Origin: Atlantibacter sp. RC6
GTDB taxonomy: Bacteria; Pseudomonadota; Gammaproteobacteria; Enterobacterales; Enterobacteriaceae
DNA: 64,000 bases
Direction: 5' to 3'
Assembly: GCF_014193285.1 (NCBI RefSeq)
Contig: NZ_JACHZE010000002.1
Span: forward strand, 1 to 64,000
In this document: piece by piece, positions 41,344 through 51,473 of the stretch
Numbering within the stretch: position 1 is the first letter of the stretch
How the letters are laid out: the number at the start of each line of letters is the position of its first letter
The notes under the pieces: generated by a model
Databases searched by the model: none
The model's input: only the letters and a program-made list of their open reading frames with translations
Told to the model about the DNA's origin: nothing
Translations under genes and position numbers: made by a program

Positions 41344-42090
41344 ATGACCGATAAACGTTTATACAAAGAGATTGCAACAGCAATAAAACAACAGTTATCT
41401 GAAGGGGTTTATAAAGTAGGAGATAAATTACCTACTGAAAGAACCCTGTCAGAGACTTTTGGCGTCGGTCGTGCCGTTATCCGGGAATCAATGATTTTAT
41501 TGGAAGCTGAAGGCTTCATCGATATTAGAAAAAGCTCCGGCGTCTATGTTTTAAAAACAGAATTGTTCACCAATTCTTTCCTCAATGATAAAGCGGGCCC
41601 GTTTGAACTTTTGCAGGCAAGACAGCTGATTGAAACCAATATCGCCGCCTTCGCCGCGACGCAGATCGTCAAAAGTGATTTGGCTAAACTGCATGAAATT
41701 CTTGAGCAGGAAAAAAAATTGCTTAATAGTCCACCGGATCAATCACTGGATACTCTGTTCCACTGCACCATTGCGGCATCCACTCAAAATGCGCTGCTGG
41801 CGGAAATTGTCCGCTATATCTGGGACGTACGTAATCGCGATCCGCTCTGGCAAAAGCTGACGAAAGAATCCGATCAGGAAGAGTACAGCCGTAAAGGTTA
41901 TGCAGAACATGAAGAGATCGTTGCCGCCCTGCAACGTAAAGACCCGGTTGCGGCCCGGCAAAGCATGTGGCAACACCTGGAAAATATCAAACAGCGCGTT
42001 ACCAGCCAGTTGGACGTTAGCGAACAACCGACTTTTGACCGTTTCCTGTTTGAATCCATTCCGCTGGATCTTCCCAGAGAAAAGTCCTGA
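41344..42090 (+). CDS. GntR-family transcriptional regulator, FadR/UxuR subfamily
   Basis: DNA-binding regulator of 248 residues. The N-terminal winged helix-turn-helix (about 6-70: LYKEIATAIKQQL, GDKLPTERTLSETFGVGRAVIRESM, LEAEGFIDIRKSSGVYV) resembles UxuR/ExuR/LgoR, and an all-helical FCD effector domain follows (about 95-225). UxuR-type proteins sense hexuronate- or aldonate-pathway intermediates and repress the linked operon. The ATG has AGGA 9 bases upstream; 12 in-frame codons before it are ignored. It is downstream of the catabolic genes with its own leader, followed by a terminator, and is the likely controller of the TTGGTAG sites. Confidence 0.9.
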   Translation: MTDKRLYKEIATAIKQQLSEGVYKVGDKLPTERTLSETFGVGRAVIRESMILLEAEGFIDIRKSSGVYVLKTELFTNSFLNDKAGPFELLQARQLIETNIAAFAATQIVKSDLAKLHEILEQEKKLLNSPPDQSLDTLFHCTIAASTQNALLAEIVRYIWDVRNRDPLWQKLTKESDQEEYSRKGYAEHEEIVAALQRKDPVAARQSMWQHLENIKQRVTSQLDVSEQPTFDRFLFESIPLDLPREKS

Positions 42091-42101
42091 TCGGCCCTCG
42101 T

Positions 42102-42129
42102 CCGCTCACCTGCCAGGGTGAGCGGTTTT
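42102..42129 (+). terminator. Terminator of the GntR-family regulator
   Basis: A 9-bp stem CCGCTCACC/GGTGAGCGG with a 6-base loop is followed by TTTTG. It marks the right edge of the sugar-acid cluster before glnD. Confidence 0.82.
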
Positions 42130-42248
42130 GTCCTTACACCGCCTATCACAAAATGATCCTTTCTATTTGCGCGTAACTTTTTTACTTTGTTGTCACAGAC
42201 CCGCGTTTCCTGAATCGTTGGGCAAACTTATTTCTTTAGGGTGGCGCC

Positions 42249-44924
42249 ATGAGTAATACCTTACCTGAACCTTTTGTCAGCACCATTATCCCCACCCTGC
42301 CAGGCCAGCCTGATAACCCTGGCGTCTGGCCGCAGGCGGATCTGCACTGCCAGGCCATCAAAGCGCATATCGACGAGTTCCAGCAGTGGCTGGCCAGTGC
42401 TTTTGACAGCGGGCTGTCCGCAGAAACGCTGATTGAAGCACGCACCGAATTTATCGACCAATTGCTACAGCGCCTGTGGATTGAATACGGCTTTGGCGAT
42501 CTGAGCGAAGCGGCGCTGGTCGCAGTAGGCGGCTACGGGCGCGGCGAACTGCATCCTCTGTCCGATATCGATTTGCTGATCCTGAGCCGCAAGCGGTTGA
42601 GCGAGGCGCAGTCTCAGAAAGTCGGCGAGCTGCTGACCCTGCTGTGGGATGTGAAGCTGGAAGTGGGCCACAGCGTGCGCACCCTGGAAGAGTGCTTGCT
42701 GGAGGGGTTATCCGATCTCACCGTCGCCACCAACCTGATTGAATCCCGCTTGTTAACCGGCGACGTGGCGCTGTTCCTGGAGCTGCATAAGCATATTTTT
42801 TCAGAAGGTTTCTGGCCATCCGAGCGTTTTTTCGCCGCCAAAGTCGATGAACAGCAGGAGCGCCATAAGCGCTACCACGGCACCAGCTATAACCTTGAGC
42901 CCGACATAAAAAGCAGCCCCGGCGGCCTGCGCGACATCCACACCTTACAGTGGGTAGCGCGGCGGCACTTTGGCGCGACGTCGCTGAGCGAAATGGTCGG
43001 TTTCGGCTTTCTGACTGAAGCCGAACGCGATGAACTGGATGAATGCCAACACGTGCTGTGGCGCATTCGCTTCGCGCTGCATCTTGAGCTTAACCGCTAT
43101 GACAACCGTCTGCTGTTTGATCGCCAGCTCAGCGTGGCCCAGCGCCTGCACTACCAGGGCGACGGCAATGAGCCCGTTGAACAGATGATGAAGGATTTTT
43201 ACCGGGTGACGCGCCGGGTTGGCGAGCTCAACCATATGCTGCTGCAACTGTTTGATGAGGCGATTCTGGCACTGCCCGCCGATGAAAAACCGCGTCCGCT
43301 GGATGATGACTTCCAGTTGCGCGGCACGCTTATCGATCTGCGCGATGAGAACCTGTTTATCCGCGAGCCGCAGGCCATACTGCGCATGTTTTACGCCATG
43401 GTGCGCAACCGCGACATCACCGGCATTTACTCCACCACGCTGCGCCATCTGCGCCACGCGCGCCGTCATTTAACGGAGCCGCTGTGTTATATCCCTGAGG
43501 CGCGCAGCCTGTTTTTATCGATGCTGCGCCATCCGGGCGCAGTGAGCCGCGGGCTGCTGCCAATGCACCGCCACAGCGTACTGGGCGCCTATATGCCGCA
43601 GTGGTCGCATATTGTCGGCCAGATGCAGTTCGACCTGTTTCACGCCTATACGGTGGATGAACACACCATCCGGGTGATGCAGAAACTGGAGAGCTTCGCG
43701 CTGGAAGAGACGCGCCAGAAGCACCCTTTATGCGTGGAACTCTGGCCGCGCCTCACCCACCCGGAGCTGATCCTGATCGCCGCGCTGTTCCACGATATCG
43801 CTAAAGGCCGGGGCGGCGACCACTCGGTACTGGGTGCGCAGGACGTGCTGAAGTTCGCCGAACTGCATGGCCTGAATTCGCGGGAAACGCAGCTGGTGGC
43901 CTGGCTGGTGCGCCATCATTTGCTGATGTCGGTCACCGCCCAGCGCCGCGATATTCAGGATCCGGAAGTGATCAAGCAGTTTGCCGAAGAGGTGCAAACC
44001 GAAAACCGCCTGCGCTTCCTGGTATGCCTGACGGTGGCAGATATTTGCGCCACTAACGAAACCCTGTGGAACAGCTGGAAGCAGAGTCTGCTGCGTGAAC
44101 TCTATTTCGCCACCGAAAAACAGCTGCGGCGCGGGATGCAGAACACGCCGGACATGCGCGAGCGGGTGCGTCATCATCAGCTTCAGGCGCTGGCGCTGCT
44201 GCGCATGGACAACATTGACGAAGAGGCGCTGCACCGCATCTGGGCCCGCTGCCGGGCCAACTATTTTGTGCGCCACAGCCCGAATCAGCTTGCCTGGCAT
44301 GCGCGCCACTTGCTGCAACACGATCTCAGCAAGCCGTTGATCCTGTTGAGCCCGCAGGCCACGCGCGGCGGCACCGAAATTTTCATCTGGAGCCCGGACC
44401 GTCCTTACCTGTTCGCCGCCGTGTGCGCGGAACTCGACCGGCGCAATCTCAGCGTCCACGACGCGCAGATCTTCACCACCCGCGACGGTATGGCGATGGA
44501 TACCTTTATCGTGCTGGAGCCGGACGGCAAACCGCTGGCGGCGGATCGCCACGAAGCGATTCGCTATGGCCTGGAACAGGCCATCACCCAGCGCACCTGG
44601 CATCCGCCGCAGCCGCGCCGCCAGGCCGCTAAACTGCGCCACTTTACCGTGGATACCGAGGTCAATTTTTTGCCGACCCATACCGATCGAAAATCGTTTA
44701 TGGAGCTGATTGCCCTCGATCAGCCCGGGCTTTTGGCGCGCGTCGGCCAGGTGTTCGCGGACCTGGGGATTTCGCTCCATGGGGCTAGAATTACAACAAT
44801 TGGTGAGCGAGTAGAAGATTTATTTATAATCGCGAATGCGGACCGGCGTGCCCTTAATAATGCGCTGCAACAAGAGGTGCAACAACGGTTGACAGCCGCC
44901 CTCAATCCAAACGATAAAGGGTAA
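42249..44924 (+). CDS. glnD: Bifunctional uridylyltransferase/uridylyl-removing enzyme GlnD
   Basis: Primary nitrogen sensor: it uridylylates PII proteins (GlnB, GlnK) when glutamine is low and removes UMP when glutamine is high. The 891-residue protein (E. coli 890) has the nucleotidyltransferase motif [17 protein letters not shown] near 92-110, a central helical domain, the HD hydrolase motif [13 protein letters not shown] near 515-527, and two C-terminal ACT domains (about 705-790 and 815-891) that bind glutamine. In E. coli it follows map directly; here the sugar-acid cluster has intervened, leaving a 120-base leader. Confidence 0.98.
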   Translation: MSNTLPEPFVSTIIPTLPGQPDNPGVWPQADLHCQAIKAHIDEFQQWLASAFDSGLSAETLIEARTEFIDQLLQRLWIEYGFGDLSEAALVAVGGYGRGELHPLSDIDLLILSRKRLSEAQSQKVGELLTLLWDVKLEVGHSVRTLEECLLEGLSDLTVATNLIESRLLTGDVALFLELHKHIFSEGFWPSERFFAAKVDEQQERHKRYHGTSYNLEPDIKSSPGGLRDIHTLQWVARRHFGATSLSEMVGFGFLTEAERDELDECQHVLWRIRFALHLELNRYDNRLLFDRQLSVAQRLHYQGDGNEPVEQMMKDFYRVTRRVGELNHMLLQLFDEAILALPADEKPRPLDDDFQLRGTLIDLRDENLFIREPQAILRMFYAMVRNRDITGIYSTTLRHLRHARRHLTEPLCYIPEARSLFLSMLRHPGAVSRGLLPMHRHSVLGAYMPQWSHIVGQMQFDLFHAYTVDEHTIRVMQKLESFALEETRQKHPLCVELWPRLTHPELILIAALFHDIAKGRGGDHSVLGAQDVLKFAELHGLNSRETQLVAWLVRHHLLMSVTAQRRDIQDPEVIKQFAEEVQTENRLRFLVCLTVADICATNETLWNSWKQSLLRELYFATEKQLRRGMQNTPDMRERVRHHQLQALALLRMDNIDEEALHRIWARCRANYFVRHSPNQLAWHARHLLQHDLSKPLILLSPQATRGGTEIFIWSPDRPYLFAAVCAELDRRNLSVHDAQIFTTRDGMAMDTFIVLEPDGKPLAADRHEAIRYGLEQAITQRTWHPPQPRRQAAKLRHFTVDTEVNFLPTHTDRKSFMELIALDQPGLLARVGQVFADLGISLHGARITTIGERVEDLFIIANADRRALNNALQQEVQQRLTAALNPNDKG

Positions 44925-44955
44925 CGATTTTTTTTACGCAATATGGATAGAGACA

Positions 44956-45780
44956 ATGCAGCAGTTACAAAACGTTATTGAAGCCGCTTTCGAGCGTCGC
45001 GCCGACATCACTCCCGCGAATGCGGATACCGTAACCCGTGAAGCGGTGAACCAGGTTATCGCGCTTCTTGATTCCGGCGCGCTGCGCGTGGCAGAGAAGA
45101 TCGACGGCCAGTGGGTGACGCATCAATGGCTGAAAAAAGCGGTGCTGCTTTCTTTCCGCATCAATGACAACCAGGTGATCGATGGTGCCGAAAGCCGCTA
45201 CTTCGATAAAGTGCCAATGAAATTCGCTGACTACGACCAGGCGCGTTTCCAGAAAGAAGGCTTCCGCGTGGTGCCGCCCGCTGCGGTGCGCCAGGGCGCG
45301 TTTATCGCCCGCAATACCGTGCTGATGCCGTCCTATGTGAACATCGGCGCATACGTGGATGAAGGCACAATGGTCGATACCTGGGCGACCGTGGGCTCCT
45401 GCGCGCAGATCGGTAAAAACGTTCACCTGTCCGGCGGCGTGGGCATCGGCGGCGTGCTGGAGCCATTACAGGCTAACCCGACCATCATCGAAGATAACTG
45501 CTTTATCGGCGCACGTTCTGAAGTGGTGGAAGGCGTGATCGTGGAAGAAGGTTCGGTGATTTCCATGGGCGTGTACATCGGCCAGAGCACCCGTATTTAC
45601 GACCGTGAAACCGGCGAAGTGCACTATGGCCGCGTTCCGGCGGGCTCCGTGGTGGTCTCCGGCAACCTGCCTTCGAAAGACGGCAAATACAGCCTATACT
45701 GTGCGGTAATCGTCAAAAAAGTCGATGCTAAAACCCGCGGCAAAGTGGGCATTAATGAGCTGCTTCGCACTATCGACTAA
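44956..45780 (+). CDS. dapD: 2,3,4,5-tetrahydropyridine-2,6-dicarboxylate N-succinyltransferase
   Basis: Succinylates tetrahydrodipicolinate in the succinylase route to diaminopimelate and lysine. The protein has 274 residues as in E. coli. Most of it is a left-handed beta-helix (about 100-240: [56 protein letters not shown]). It lies 31 bases after glnD and ends in a strong terminator, so cotranscription with glnD is possible. Confidence 0.98.
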   Translation: MQQLQNVIEAAFERRADITPANADTVTREAVNQVIALLDSGALRVAEKIDGQWVTHQWLKKAVLLSFRINDNQVIDGAESRYFDKVPMKFADYDQARFQKEGFRVVPPAAVRQGAFIARNTVLMPSYVNIGAYVDEGTMVDTWATVGSCAQIGKNVHLSGGVGIGGVLEPLQANPTIIEDNCFIGARSEVVEGVIVEEGSVISMGVYIGQSTRIYDRETGEVHYGRVPAGSVVVSGNLPSKDGKYSLYCAVIVKKVDAKTRGKVGINELLRTID

Positions 45781-45790
45781 AGATGAAGGA

Positions 45791-45816
45791 AAAAGGCGGG
45801 ATAACCCGCCTTTTTT
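45791..45816 (+). terminator. dapD terminator
   Basis: A 6-bp stem GGCGGG/CCCGCC with loop ATAA, flanked by AAAA and followed by six T residues. Confidence 0.9.
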
Positions 45817-45888
45817 GTATCCGGTTGTGGCATTAACGGGTTATTTCATTAATTATTTCTGGGTTAACGTTTCGCTAAGGATACCGCT

Positions 45889-46275
45889 ATGTACGATAAT
45901 CTGAAGAGTCTGGGGATCACTAATCCTGAAGAGATTGACCGGTACAGCCTCCGGCAGGAAGCCAACAACGACATCCTGAAAATCTACTTCCGTAAGGATA
46001 AAGGCGAGTTTTTTGCCAAGAGCGTGAAATTTAAATATCCACGCCAGCGCAAAACCGTGGTGGCTGATGGCGTAGGGCAAGGTTACAAAGAAGTGCAGGA
46101 GATCAGCCCGAATCTGCGTTACGTGATCGACGAGCTGGATCAGATCTGCATGCGCGATCGCACGGAAGTGGATCTGAAGCGTAAAATCCTCGACGATCTG
46201 CGCCATCTGGAAAGCGTGGTCGCCAATAAGATCAACGAAATCGAAGCCGATCTGGAAAAACTCACCCGGAAATAA
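45889..46275 (+). CDS. yaeH: DUF3461 family protein YaeH
   Basis: Conserved protein of 128 residues, same length as E. coli YaeH and almost identical throughout ([20 protein letters not shown] to [11 protein letters not shown]). It is highly charged and predicted mostly helical in the C-terminal half, with no signal peptide. Its function is unknown. It lies between dapD and convergent cdaR. Confidence 0.93.
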   Translation: MYDNLKSLGITNPEEIDRYSLRQEANNDILKIYFRKDKGEFFAKSVKFKYPRQRKTVVADGVGQGYKEVQEISPNLRYVIDELDQICMRDRTEVDLKRKILDDLRHLESVVANKINEIEADLEKLTRK

Positions 46276-46314
46276 TTCTCTCGGGGCGGGTTCTCCCCCG
46301 CCCTGCTTTACCGG

Positions 46315-47472
46315 TTAACGTTGCTCATCAAGCTGAAGCGCGATGTACAACAGCAGCCTGTCGTCAAAGTTCCCTAAATCCAGCCCGGTCAGTTCCGAGA
46401 TCCGGTTCAGGCGATATTCCAGCGTATTGCGGTGGATAAACAGCGCCTTTGAGGTCGCCAGCGGCTGTACGTTGTGACGAAACCACGCGGTCAGGGTACG
46501 GCGCAGCAGGCCGTTGTTGTCCATCGCTTTCAGCTTCGCCAGCGGCCGCGCCAGTTCGTTGGCCTGCCAGCCGCCGCGCAAACTGTCCAGCAGCACCGGC
46601 AGCATCAGATCCTGATAGAAATAGCTGCGCACGTCCGGCATGCGCTGTTTGCCTACCATCATGGTCGTGCGCGCGGTACGCCAGGAGCGGGCAATGCTGC
46701 CGGGGCCAGTAAAATAGTTGCCGAGCGCCACGCGAAAACGCAAATGCCCGCTCTCTTTCATACGAGCGATAAGCTGCTCGACGCGGCGACGATGATCTTC
46801 CGCATCCCAGCGGCCAAAGGCATTAAGCGCGGGCTTCAGCACCACCATTTCGGTCAGCGACACAATCGCCACCAGGTTATTGCGTTCGGGGGTAGTGAGC
46901 GCGGTTTGCAGTTGTTGCAACTCCGCCATGGCGCTGTCGACGCCGAGCTGGCCGCTGTCTACTTCCACCACGGCGACCACGCGCGGCTGGTTCAGATCGA
47001 TGCCTAAACGCTGCGCCCATTCCATCAGCGCCGGGGTGTGCTCTTCGGTCTGGATCAGGTTCATCACCAGCTCTTCGCGCAGACGGGTATCCTGCGCCAG
47101 CATATGCATCAGACGCGACTGCTCCAGCATCATTTCTGCCGTCATGCACACCAGCTCGCCATACTTGCGCAGATGCGCCGGATCGCCCGTCAGGCCGATC
47201 ACGCCGACAATTTCCCCTTCAATACGCAGCGGCAGGTTAATCCCCTGGCGCACGCCATGCAGGCTGCGCGCCACCGCATCGTCGATATCCACTACGCGGC
47301 CCTGAGAAAGCACCAGCAGCGCGCCTTCGTGCAATTCACCAATACGCTCCTGGTCGCCGCTGCCGATGATACGCCCGCGGGCATCCATAACGTTGATATT
47401 GGTATCAATGATTCGCATCGTGCGTGACACGATATCCTGCGCCATTTTGGTATCAAGATGCCAACCCGCCAT
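46315..47472 (-). CDS. cdaR: Carbohydrate diacid transcriptional activator CdaR
   Basis: Activator of galactarate, glucarate and glycerate uptake and breakdown genes in E. coli. The 385-residue protein (E. coli 385) has an N-terminal sugar-diacid recognition domain (about 1-135), a GGDEF-like middle region and a PucR-type C-terminal helix-turn-helix (ATSKALFIHRNTLEYRLNRI near 345-365). I chose the ATG giving MAGWHLDTKMAQDIV by similarity; 23 in-frame upstream codons run through the degP terminator. None of its known targets is in this window, but the sugar-acid cluster 4 kb away has its own GntR regulator. Confidence 0.95.
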   Translation of the reverse strand: MAGWHLDTKMAQDIVSRTMRIIDTNINVMDARGRIIGSGDQERIGELHEGALLVLSQGRVVDIDDAVARSLHGVRQGINLPLRIEGEIVGVIGLTGDPAHLRKYGELVCMTAEMMLEQSRLMHMLAQDTRLREELVMNLIQTEEHTPALMEWAQRLGIDLNQPRVVAVVEVDSGQLGVDSAMAELQQLQTALTTPERNNLVAIVSLTEMVVLKPALNAFGRWDAEDHRRRVEQLIARMKESGHLRFRVALGNYFTGPGSIARSWRTARTTMMVGKQRMPDVRSYFYQDLMLPVLLDSLRGGWQANELARPLAKLKAMDNNGLLRRTLTAWFRHNVQPLATSKALFIHRNTLEYRLNRISELTGLDLGNFDDRLLLYIALQLDEQR

Positions 47473-47511
47473 TGTGCCCCTCCGCTCTGTCGATGATTCA
47501 GAATAAGGCAC

Positions 47512-47551
47512 AAAAAAAACCCGCGCATTGGGCAATTGCACAATGCGCGGG
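47512..47551 (-). terminator. degP terminator
   Basis: On the minus strand an 11-bp perfect stem CCCGCGCATTG/CAATGCGCGGG with a 10-base loop is followed by eight T residues. It separates degP from cdaR and lies in the cdaR upstream region. Confidence 0.94.
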
Positions 47552-47598
47552 GTCAGACTATGGAGTTGTGGAAAGGGTCACAAAAAACCCTTCAACAA

Positions 47599-49029
47599 TT
47601 ACTGCATCAGCAGGTAAAGCGTGGTATCGCCGCGTTTCACGTTCAGCGCCAGTACTGACGGCTTGCTGTCGAGAATTTTGCGCAGTTCAGCGATGTTTTT
47701 CACCGGCTGTTGGTTAGCGCCCAGGATGATATCGCCTTTTTTCAGGCCGATACGCGCGGCCTGAGAACCGGTTTTCACGCTGTTCACCACCACGCCCGGC
47801 GTATTGCCGGTCTGGTTGCTCATCTCCGCGCCTTCAATCCCGTTGAAGATGGAAGAAGAATCCACCTGGTTCTGGCTGCTCTGCTGGAGTTCCAGGGTTA
47901 CCGACGTCGGCTTGCCGTCACGCAGCAGCCCCAGGGTGAGTTTACTGCCCACCGGCATGGTGCCTACCTGAGCGCGCAGCGCCGCGAAGCTATTAATCGG
48001 CTTGTCGTTCAGCGAGACAATCACGTCGCCCGCCTTCACGCCCGCTTTAGCCGCAGAGGAGTTCGGCATCACCTGGCTGACGAACGCGCCACGCTGGGCG
48101 TCAACTTTCATGGCTTTCGCCAGTTCGGAGTTGAGCTCGGTTCCCATAATACCCAGCTCACCGCGCTTAACCTGACCGTATTCCACCATCTGGCTGGTCA
48201 GGTTTTTCACCATGTTGCTCGGAATGGCGAAACCGATACCGATGTTGCCGCCGTCCGGCGCGAGGATCGCGGTGTTAATCCCGATCAGCTCGCCGTTCAG
48301 GTTGACCAGCGCGCCGCCGGAGTTACCCCGGTTGATCGCCGCATCGGTCTGGATAAAGTTTTCGTAGTTTTCAGCGTTCAGGCCGCTACGGCCCAGCGCC
48401 GACACAATACCGGATGTCACGGTCTCACCCAGGCCGAACGGGTTACCGATCGCCACGGTGTAGTCGCCGACGCGCAGCGCGTCAGAGTCGGCCAGCTTGA
48501 TCGCTGTCAGGTTTTTCGGATCCTGGATTTGGATCAGCGCGATATCGGAACGCGGATCTTTACCCACCATTTTGGCGTCCAGCTTGCGGCCATCGCTGAG
48601 CTGAACTTTGATGCTGGTGGCGTTATCCACTACGTGGTTGTTGGTGACCACATAGCCTTTGGCGGCATCAATGATCACACCGGAACCCAGCGCCATAAAT
48701 TTCTGCTGCTGGCCGCCTTGCGGACCGGCACCGCCGCCCTGGCAGAACGGCGAACTCTGGAACGGCGAACCGTCCTGGCAGAACGGCGAATCGTCGCCAA
48801 AGAACTGCTGGAAGTTACGCGGAAGGCGCGGGTTGTTCACCTCCGTGGTTCCTTCCACATTAATGCTCACCACTGAAGGCATCACTTTTTCAAGCATCGG
48901 CGCCAGGCTTGGCATCGGTTGAGCAACCGGTGCCGCCGAGGCGGTTTCAGCAGCGACAGCGGAGACAGGACTTAATGCCAGGCCCATGCTCAGAGCCAGC
49001 GCACTCAATGCTAACGTGGTTTTTTTCAT
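47599..49029 (-). CDS. degP: Periplasmic serine protease/chaperone DegP (HtrA)
   Basis: Heat- and envelope-stress protease that degrades misfolded periplasmic and outer-membrane proteins and can protect barrels as a chaperone. The 476-residue precursor (E. coli 474) has a signal peptide ending ASAVAA-type near residue 26. The trypsin-like domain carries NNHVVD (His), SDIALIQI (Asp) and the active serine in GNSGGALV near 236. The LA loop is cysteine-containing (DSPFCQDGSPF). Two PDZ domains fill the rest. I chose MKKTTLALS; an ATG three codons earlier is possible. It is driven by the sigma-E promoter upstream. Confidence 0.97.
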   Translation of the reverse strand: MKKTTLALSALALSMGLALSPVSAVAAETASAAPVAQPMPSLAPMLEKVMPSVVSINVEGTTEVNNPRLPRNFQQFFGDDSPFCQDGSPFQSSPFCQGGGAGPQGGQQQKFMALGSGVIIDAAKGYVVTNNHVVDNATSIKVQLSDGRKLDAKMVGKDPRSDIALIQIQDPKNLTAIKLADSDALRVGDYTVAIGNPFGLGETVTSGIVSALGRSGLNAENYENFIQTDAAINRGNSGGALVNLNGELIGINTAILAPDGGNIGIGFAIPSNMVKNLTSQMVEYGQVKRGELGIMGTELNSELAKAMKVDAQRGAFVSQVMPNSSAAKAGVKAGDVIVSLNDKPINSFAALRAQVGTMPVGSKLTLGLLRDGKPTSVTLELQQSSQNQVDSSSIFNGIEGAEMSNQTGNTPGVVVNSVKTGSQAARIGLKKGDIILGANQQPVKNIAELRKILDSKPSVLALNVKRGDTTLYLLMQ

Positions 49030-49080
49030 CTGTTTCATTCTCAATTAATTAGTCAGGCAAAATTGCTGTGAACGTGACTA

Positions 49081-49107
49081 TCAGAGTGATTTTAGCGCGT
49101 GAAGTTC
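49081..49107 (-). promoter_or_regulatory. Sigma-E promoter of degP
   Basis: On the minus strand GAACTT (49102-49107), a 16-bp spacer and TCTGA (49081-49085) match the sigma-E consensus, 52 bases before the start codon, as at E. coli degP. Confidence 0.88.
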
Positions 49108-49128
49108 CACGCCTGAATTTCTTGAAAA

Positions 49129-49157
49129 GTAAAAATTTATTGGCCGTCTTTACAAAA
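49129..49157 (-). promoter_or_regulatory. Candidate CpxR-binding region of degP
   Basis: Upstream of the sigma-E promoter the minus strand reads TTTTGTAAAGACGG and then ends in TTTTTAC. This matches the E. coli degP segment bound by CpxR and contains one clear GTAAA half-site; the second half-site is poor. Confidence 0.5.
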
Positions 49158-49167
49158 CTTTCGGATA

Positions 49168-50682
49168 TTATTCGACTGCCATCAGCTTGCGGTATTCATC
49201 CCACGCATAAAGATCGGTCATACCGCTAATATAATCCTGGATAAGACGGCAGCGATAATAATATTCCCAAACAGGAAAACGGGCGTCATTGCGATTAACA
49301 TGACTCATCACTTCAATATAGGCCAGGCGGTGTCGGCCCGACAGCTTATGAAATAACCGGGTTTCAATAGGTAACCGTCGCCCGCTGGCCTCTTCCACTA
49401 ATAACCGAAAGTCGTCTGCGCCCAGCAGCAACAGCGGTTGATATATATCTAACAGTCCCTTAATCACCCGGTAACCCTGCAATTCGAGCTGTTCAACATC
49501 CGGATGGCTAAATACGTGGCGCACCGCAACGTTTTTATAAAGTTTCAGAAGACGACTATATGGGCTGTCATCTTCCAGCAGCGCGTGATTAAAACAACCA
49601 GGGAAAATAGTCGGCAAATTATCAATAAAACGCTGGGCCGCATAGGGCACCAGTTTATTCAGCGTATTCACCCGTAAATACATAAAGAACTGATCTTCCA
49701 CGCTGCGCTGCATGGAATTGGTCATCGATTTATCCCAGGCGTTTTGCACCACCTGGGCAAACAGATCGCCGGCCTGATGATCGCCCCAGGCGTCGCGCAA
49801 ATGCTGGTAAAGCTGCTCGGCGCTGAAGATGCGCTTCTCCACCGCATCTTCCAAATCCGCAACGCAATAGGAGATGTCATCAGCAGCTTCCATAATCCAC
49901 GTCAATGGAAAGCGGCAGTATTCATCCAGTGAAAGTTCTTTACGTAACCGTACAATGTACTCTTCTTCCGAGAGGTAAAAGCCCGGTTTTTTCATCAAAT
50001 AGCTGTGGCTTTCCGGCGTGGGGCCGGTAAACCAGGCGGGGCGGGTATATTTTAAAATCCCGCCGACCTGCGCCCAGGTCAGATTCATGCGCAGCAGCGT
50101 ATGCACCAGCCGGATGCCCTGGGCGTTGCCTTCGAACTGGCAAATGTCATTGCGTACCTTACGCCGCAACTCATTAAGCGCGTCCTCGCCTTCATGCAGT
50201 TGCAGGACCGCCACCTGGCAGCGATCGCCGCTAAGCGGCTGGCTGGTGGCATCGGCAGGCACCAGCCGCTGGCGAAACCAGTCATTAATCGCCGCTTCGC
50301 CAAAGTGCCCAAACGGCGGATTACCGATGTCATGCATCAGGCAGGACATCTCGACAATGCTTTCGAATGGGCCGGTGAGCTCATCTAACCCGTATTCCGC
50401 CAGCAGCCTGCGCTCTTTCAGGCGGCTGAGCACCTCTTTAGCGATATAGCGGCCCACCTGTTGTACTTCCATGGAGTGCGTCAATCGGGTGCGCACCGCG
50501 GCGTTACGCTCAAGGGGAAACACCTGGGTTTTCTGCTGGAGACGACGAATGGCGGGAGAGTTAACGATGCGTCCGCGATCGCTTTCAAAAATGCGCACAA
50601 TCTCATGCTCGCTTTTCACGCCCTGCGGCGAGCGGTAGCGGCGACGCCAGTTAATCTTATTGCGAAAGTCGAACTCAGCCAT
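49168..50682 (-). CDS. dgt: Deoxyguanosinetriphosphate triphosphohydrolase
   Basis: HD-superfamily enzyme that hydrolyses dGTP to deoxyguanosine and tripolyphosphate; hexameric and stimulated by single-stranded DNA in E. coli. The protein has 504 residues (E. coli 505). The metal site is visible as [10 protein letters not shown] (first His, near 69) and [18 protein letters not shown] (HD pair, near 117-118), with a further aspartate in [19 protein letters not shown]. It is on the minus strand, divergent from mtn. Confidence 0.97.
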   Translation of the reverse strand: MAEFDFRNKINWRRRYRSPQGVKSEHEIVRIFESDRGRIVNSPAIRRLQQKTQVFPLERNAAVRTRLTHSMEVQQVGRYIAKEVLSRLKERRLLAEYGLDELTGPFESIVEMSCLMHDIGNPPFGHFGEAAINDWFRQRLVPADATSQPLSGDRCQVAVLQLHEGEDALNELRRKVRNDICQFEGNAQGIRLVHTLLRMNLTWAQVGGILKYTRPAWFTGPTPESHSYLMKKPGFYLSEEEYIVRLRKELSLDEYCRFPLTWIMEAADDISYCVADLEDAVEKRIFSAEQLYQHLRDAWGDHQAGDLFAQVVQNAWDKSMTNSMQRSVEDQFFMYLRVNTLNKLVPYAAQRFIDNLPTIFPGCFNHALLEDDSPYSRLLKLYKNVAVRHVFSHPDVEQLELQGYRVIKGLLDIYQPLLLLGADDFRLLVEEASGRRLPIETRLFHKLSGRHRLAYIEVMSHVNRNDARFPVWEYYYRCRLIQDYISGMTDLYAWDEYRKLMAVE

Positions 50683-50774
50683 AAGCCCTCCAGCTCTTAA
50701 TCAGAAGCGAATTATTTCCCTGCCCTTGCCATGATAGACTATGCCCCTGAATCTAACATTTAGCGAGTATCTCT

Positions 50775-51473
50775 ATGAAAGCAGGCATCATTGGCGCAAT
50801 GGAAGAAGAAGTCACCCTTCTGCGCGACAAAATCGAAAACCGTCAAACGTTGAATATTGCCGGTTGCGAAATATATACCGGAACCTTAAACGGAACCGAA
50901 GTGGCGCTGCTGAAATCGGGAATTGGTAAAGTGGCGGCGGCAATGGGCGCGACCCTGCTGCTGGAACACTGCAAACCTGACGTTATCATCAATACCGGCT
51001 CCGCGGGCGGCCTGGCGCCGACCCTGAAAGTGGGCGATATCGTGGTGTCAGAAGACGTGCGCTATCATGATGCTGACGTCACCGCATTCGGTTACGAATA
51101 CGGCCAGTTGCCGGGCTGCCCGGCAGGCTTTAAAGCCGATGAAAAACTGATTGCCGCAGCCGAAGCCTGCATTCAGAAACTGGATCTCCACGCGGTGCGC
51201 GGCCTGGTGGTGAGCGGCGACGCGTTTATCAATGGCGCGGAAAACCTGGCGAAAATCCGCCAGCACTTCCCGAACGCCATCGCCGTTGAAATGGAAGCCA
51301 CCGCCGTGGCCCACGTATGCCATAACTTCGGCGTGCCGTTTGTGGTGGTGCGCGCCATTTCCGACGTGGCGGACCAGCAATCCCACCTCAGCTTTGACGA
51401 GTTCCTGGCGGTGGCGGCGAAGCAGTCCAGCCTGATGGTTGAAACGCTGCTCCAACAGCTCCAGCATGGCTAA
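50775..51473 (+). CDS. mtn: 5'-methylthioadenosine/S-adenosylhomocysteine nucleosidase
   Basis: Cleaves adenine from MTA, SAH and 5'-deoxyadenosine, feeding methionine recycling and AI-2 synthesis. The protein has 232 residues, the E. coli length. Active-site residues are in GAMEEEV (E12), [10 protein letters not shown] (E174 region) and [14 protein letters not shown] (D197 region). Its last 8 bases overlap btuF, giving an mtn-btuF-yadS unit. Confidence 0.97.
   Translation: MKAGIIGAMEEEVTLLRDKIENRQTLNIAGCEIYTGTLNGTEVALLKSGIGKVAAAMGATLLLEHCKPDVIINTGSAGGLAPTLKVGDIVVSEDVRYHDADVTAFGYEYGQLPGCPAGFKADEKLIAAAEACIQKLDLHAVRGLVVSGDAFINGAENLAKIRQHFPNAIAVEMEATAVAHVCHNFGVPFVVVRAISDVADQQSHLSFDEFLAVAAKQSSLMVETLLQQLQHG

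Noticed and set aside
34100-42130. The sugar-acid cluster as an integrated mobile element
   Set aside because: No integrase, transposase, tRNA target or flanking direct repeat was seen; ordinary gene gain or loss by homologous exchange is simpler.
43728-44780. A 350-codon frame opposite glnD
   Set aside because: Antisense shadow of the HD and ACT domains; no independent support.
46315-47472. CdaR as regulator of the nearby sugar-acid cluster
   Set aside because: CdaR is in its conserved place next to degP, and the cluster carries its own GntR-family regulator with matching candidate sites.
47710-48876. A 388-codon frame opposite degP
   Set aside because: Antisense to the DegP protease and PDZ domains; no ribosome site or family match.
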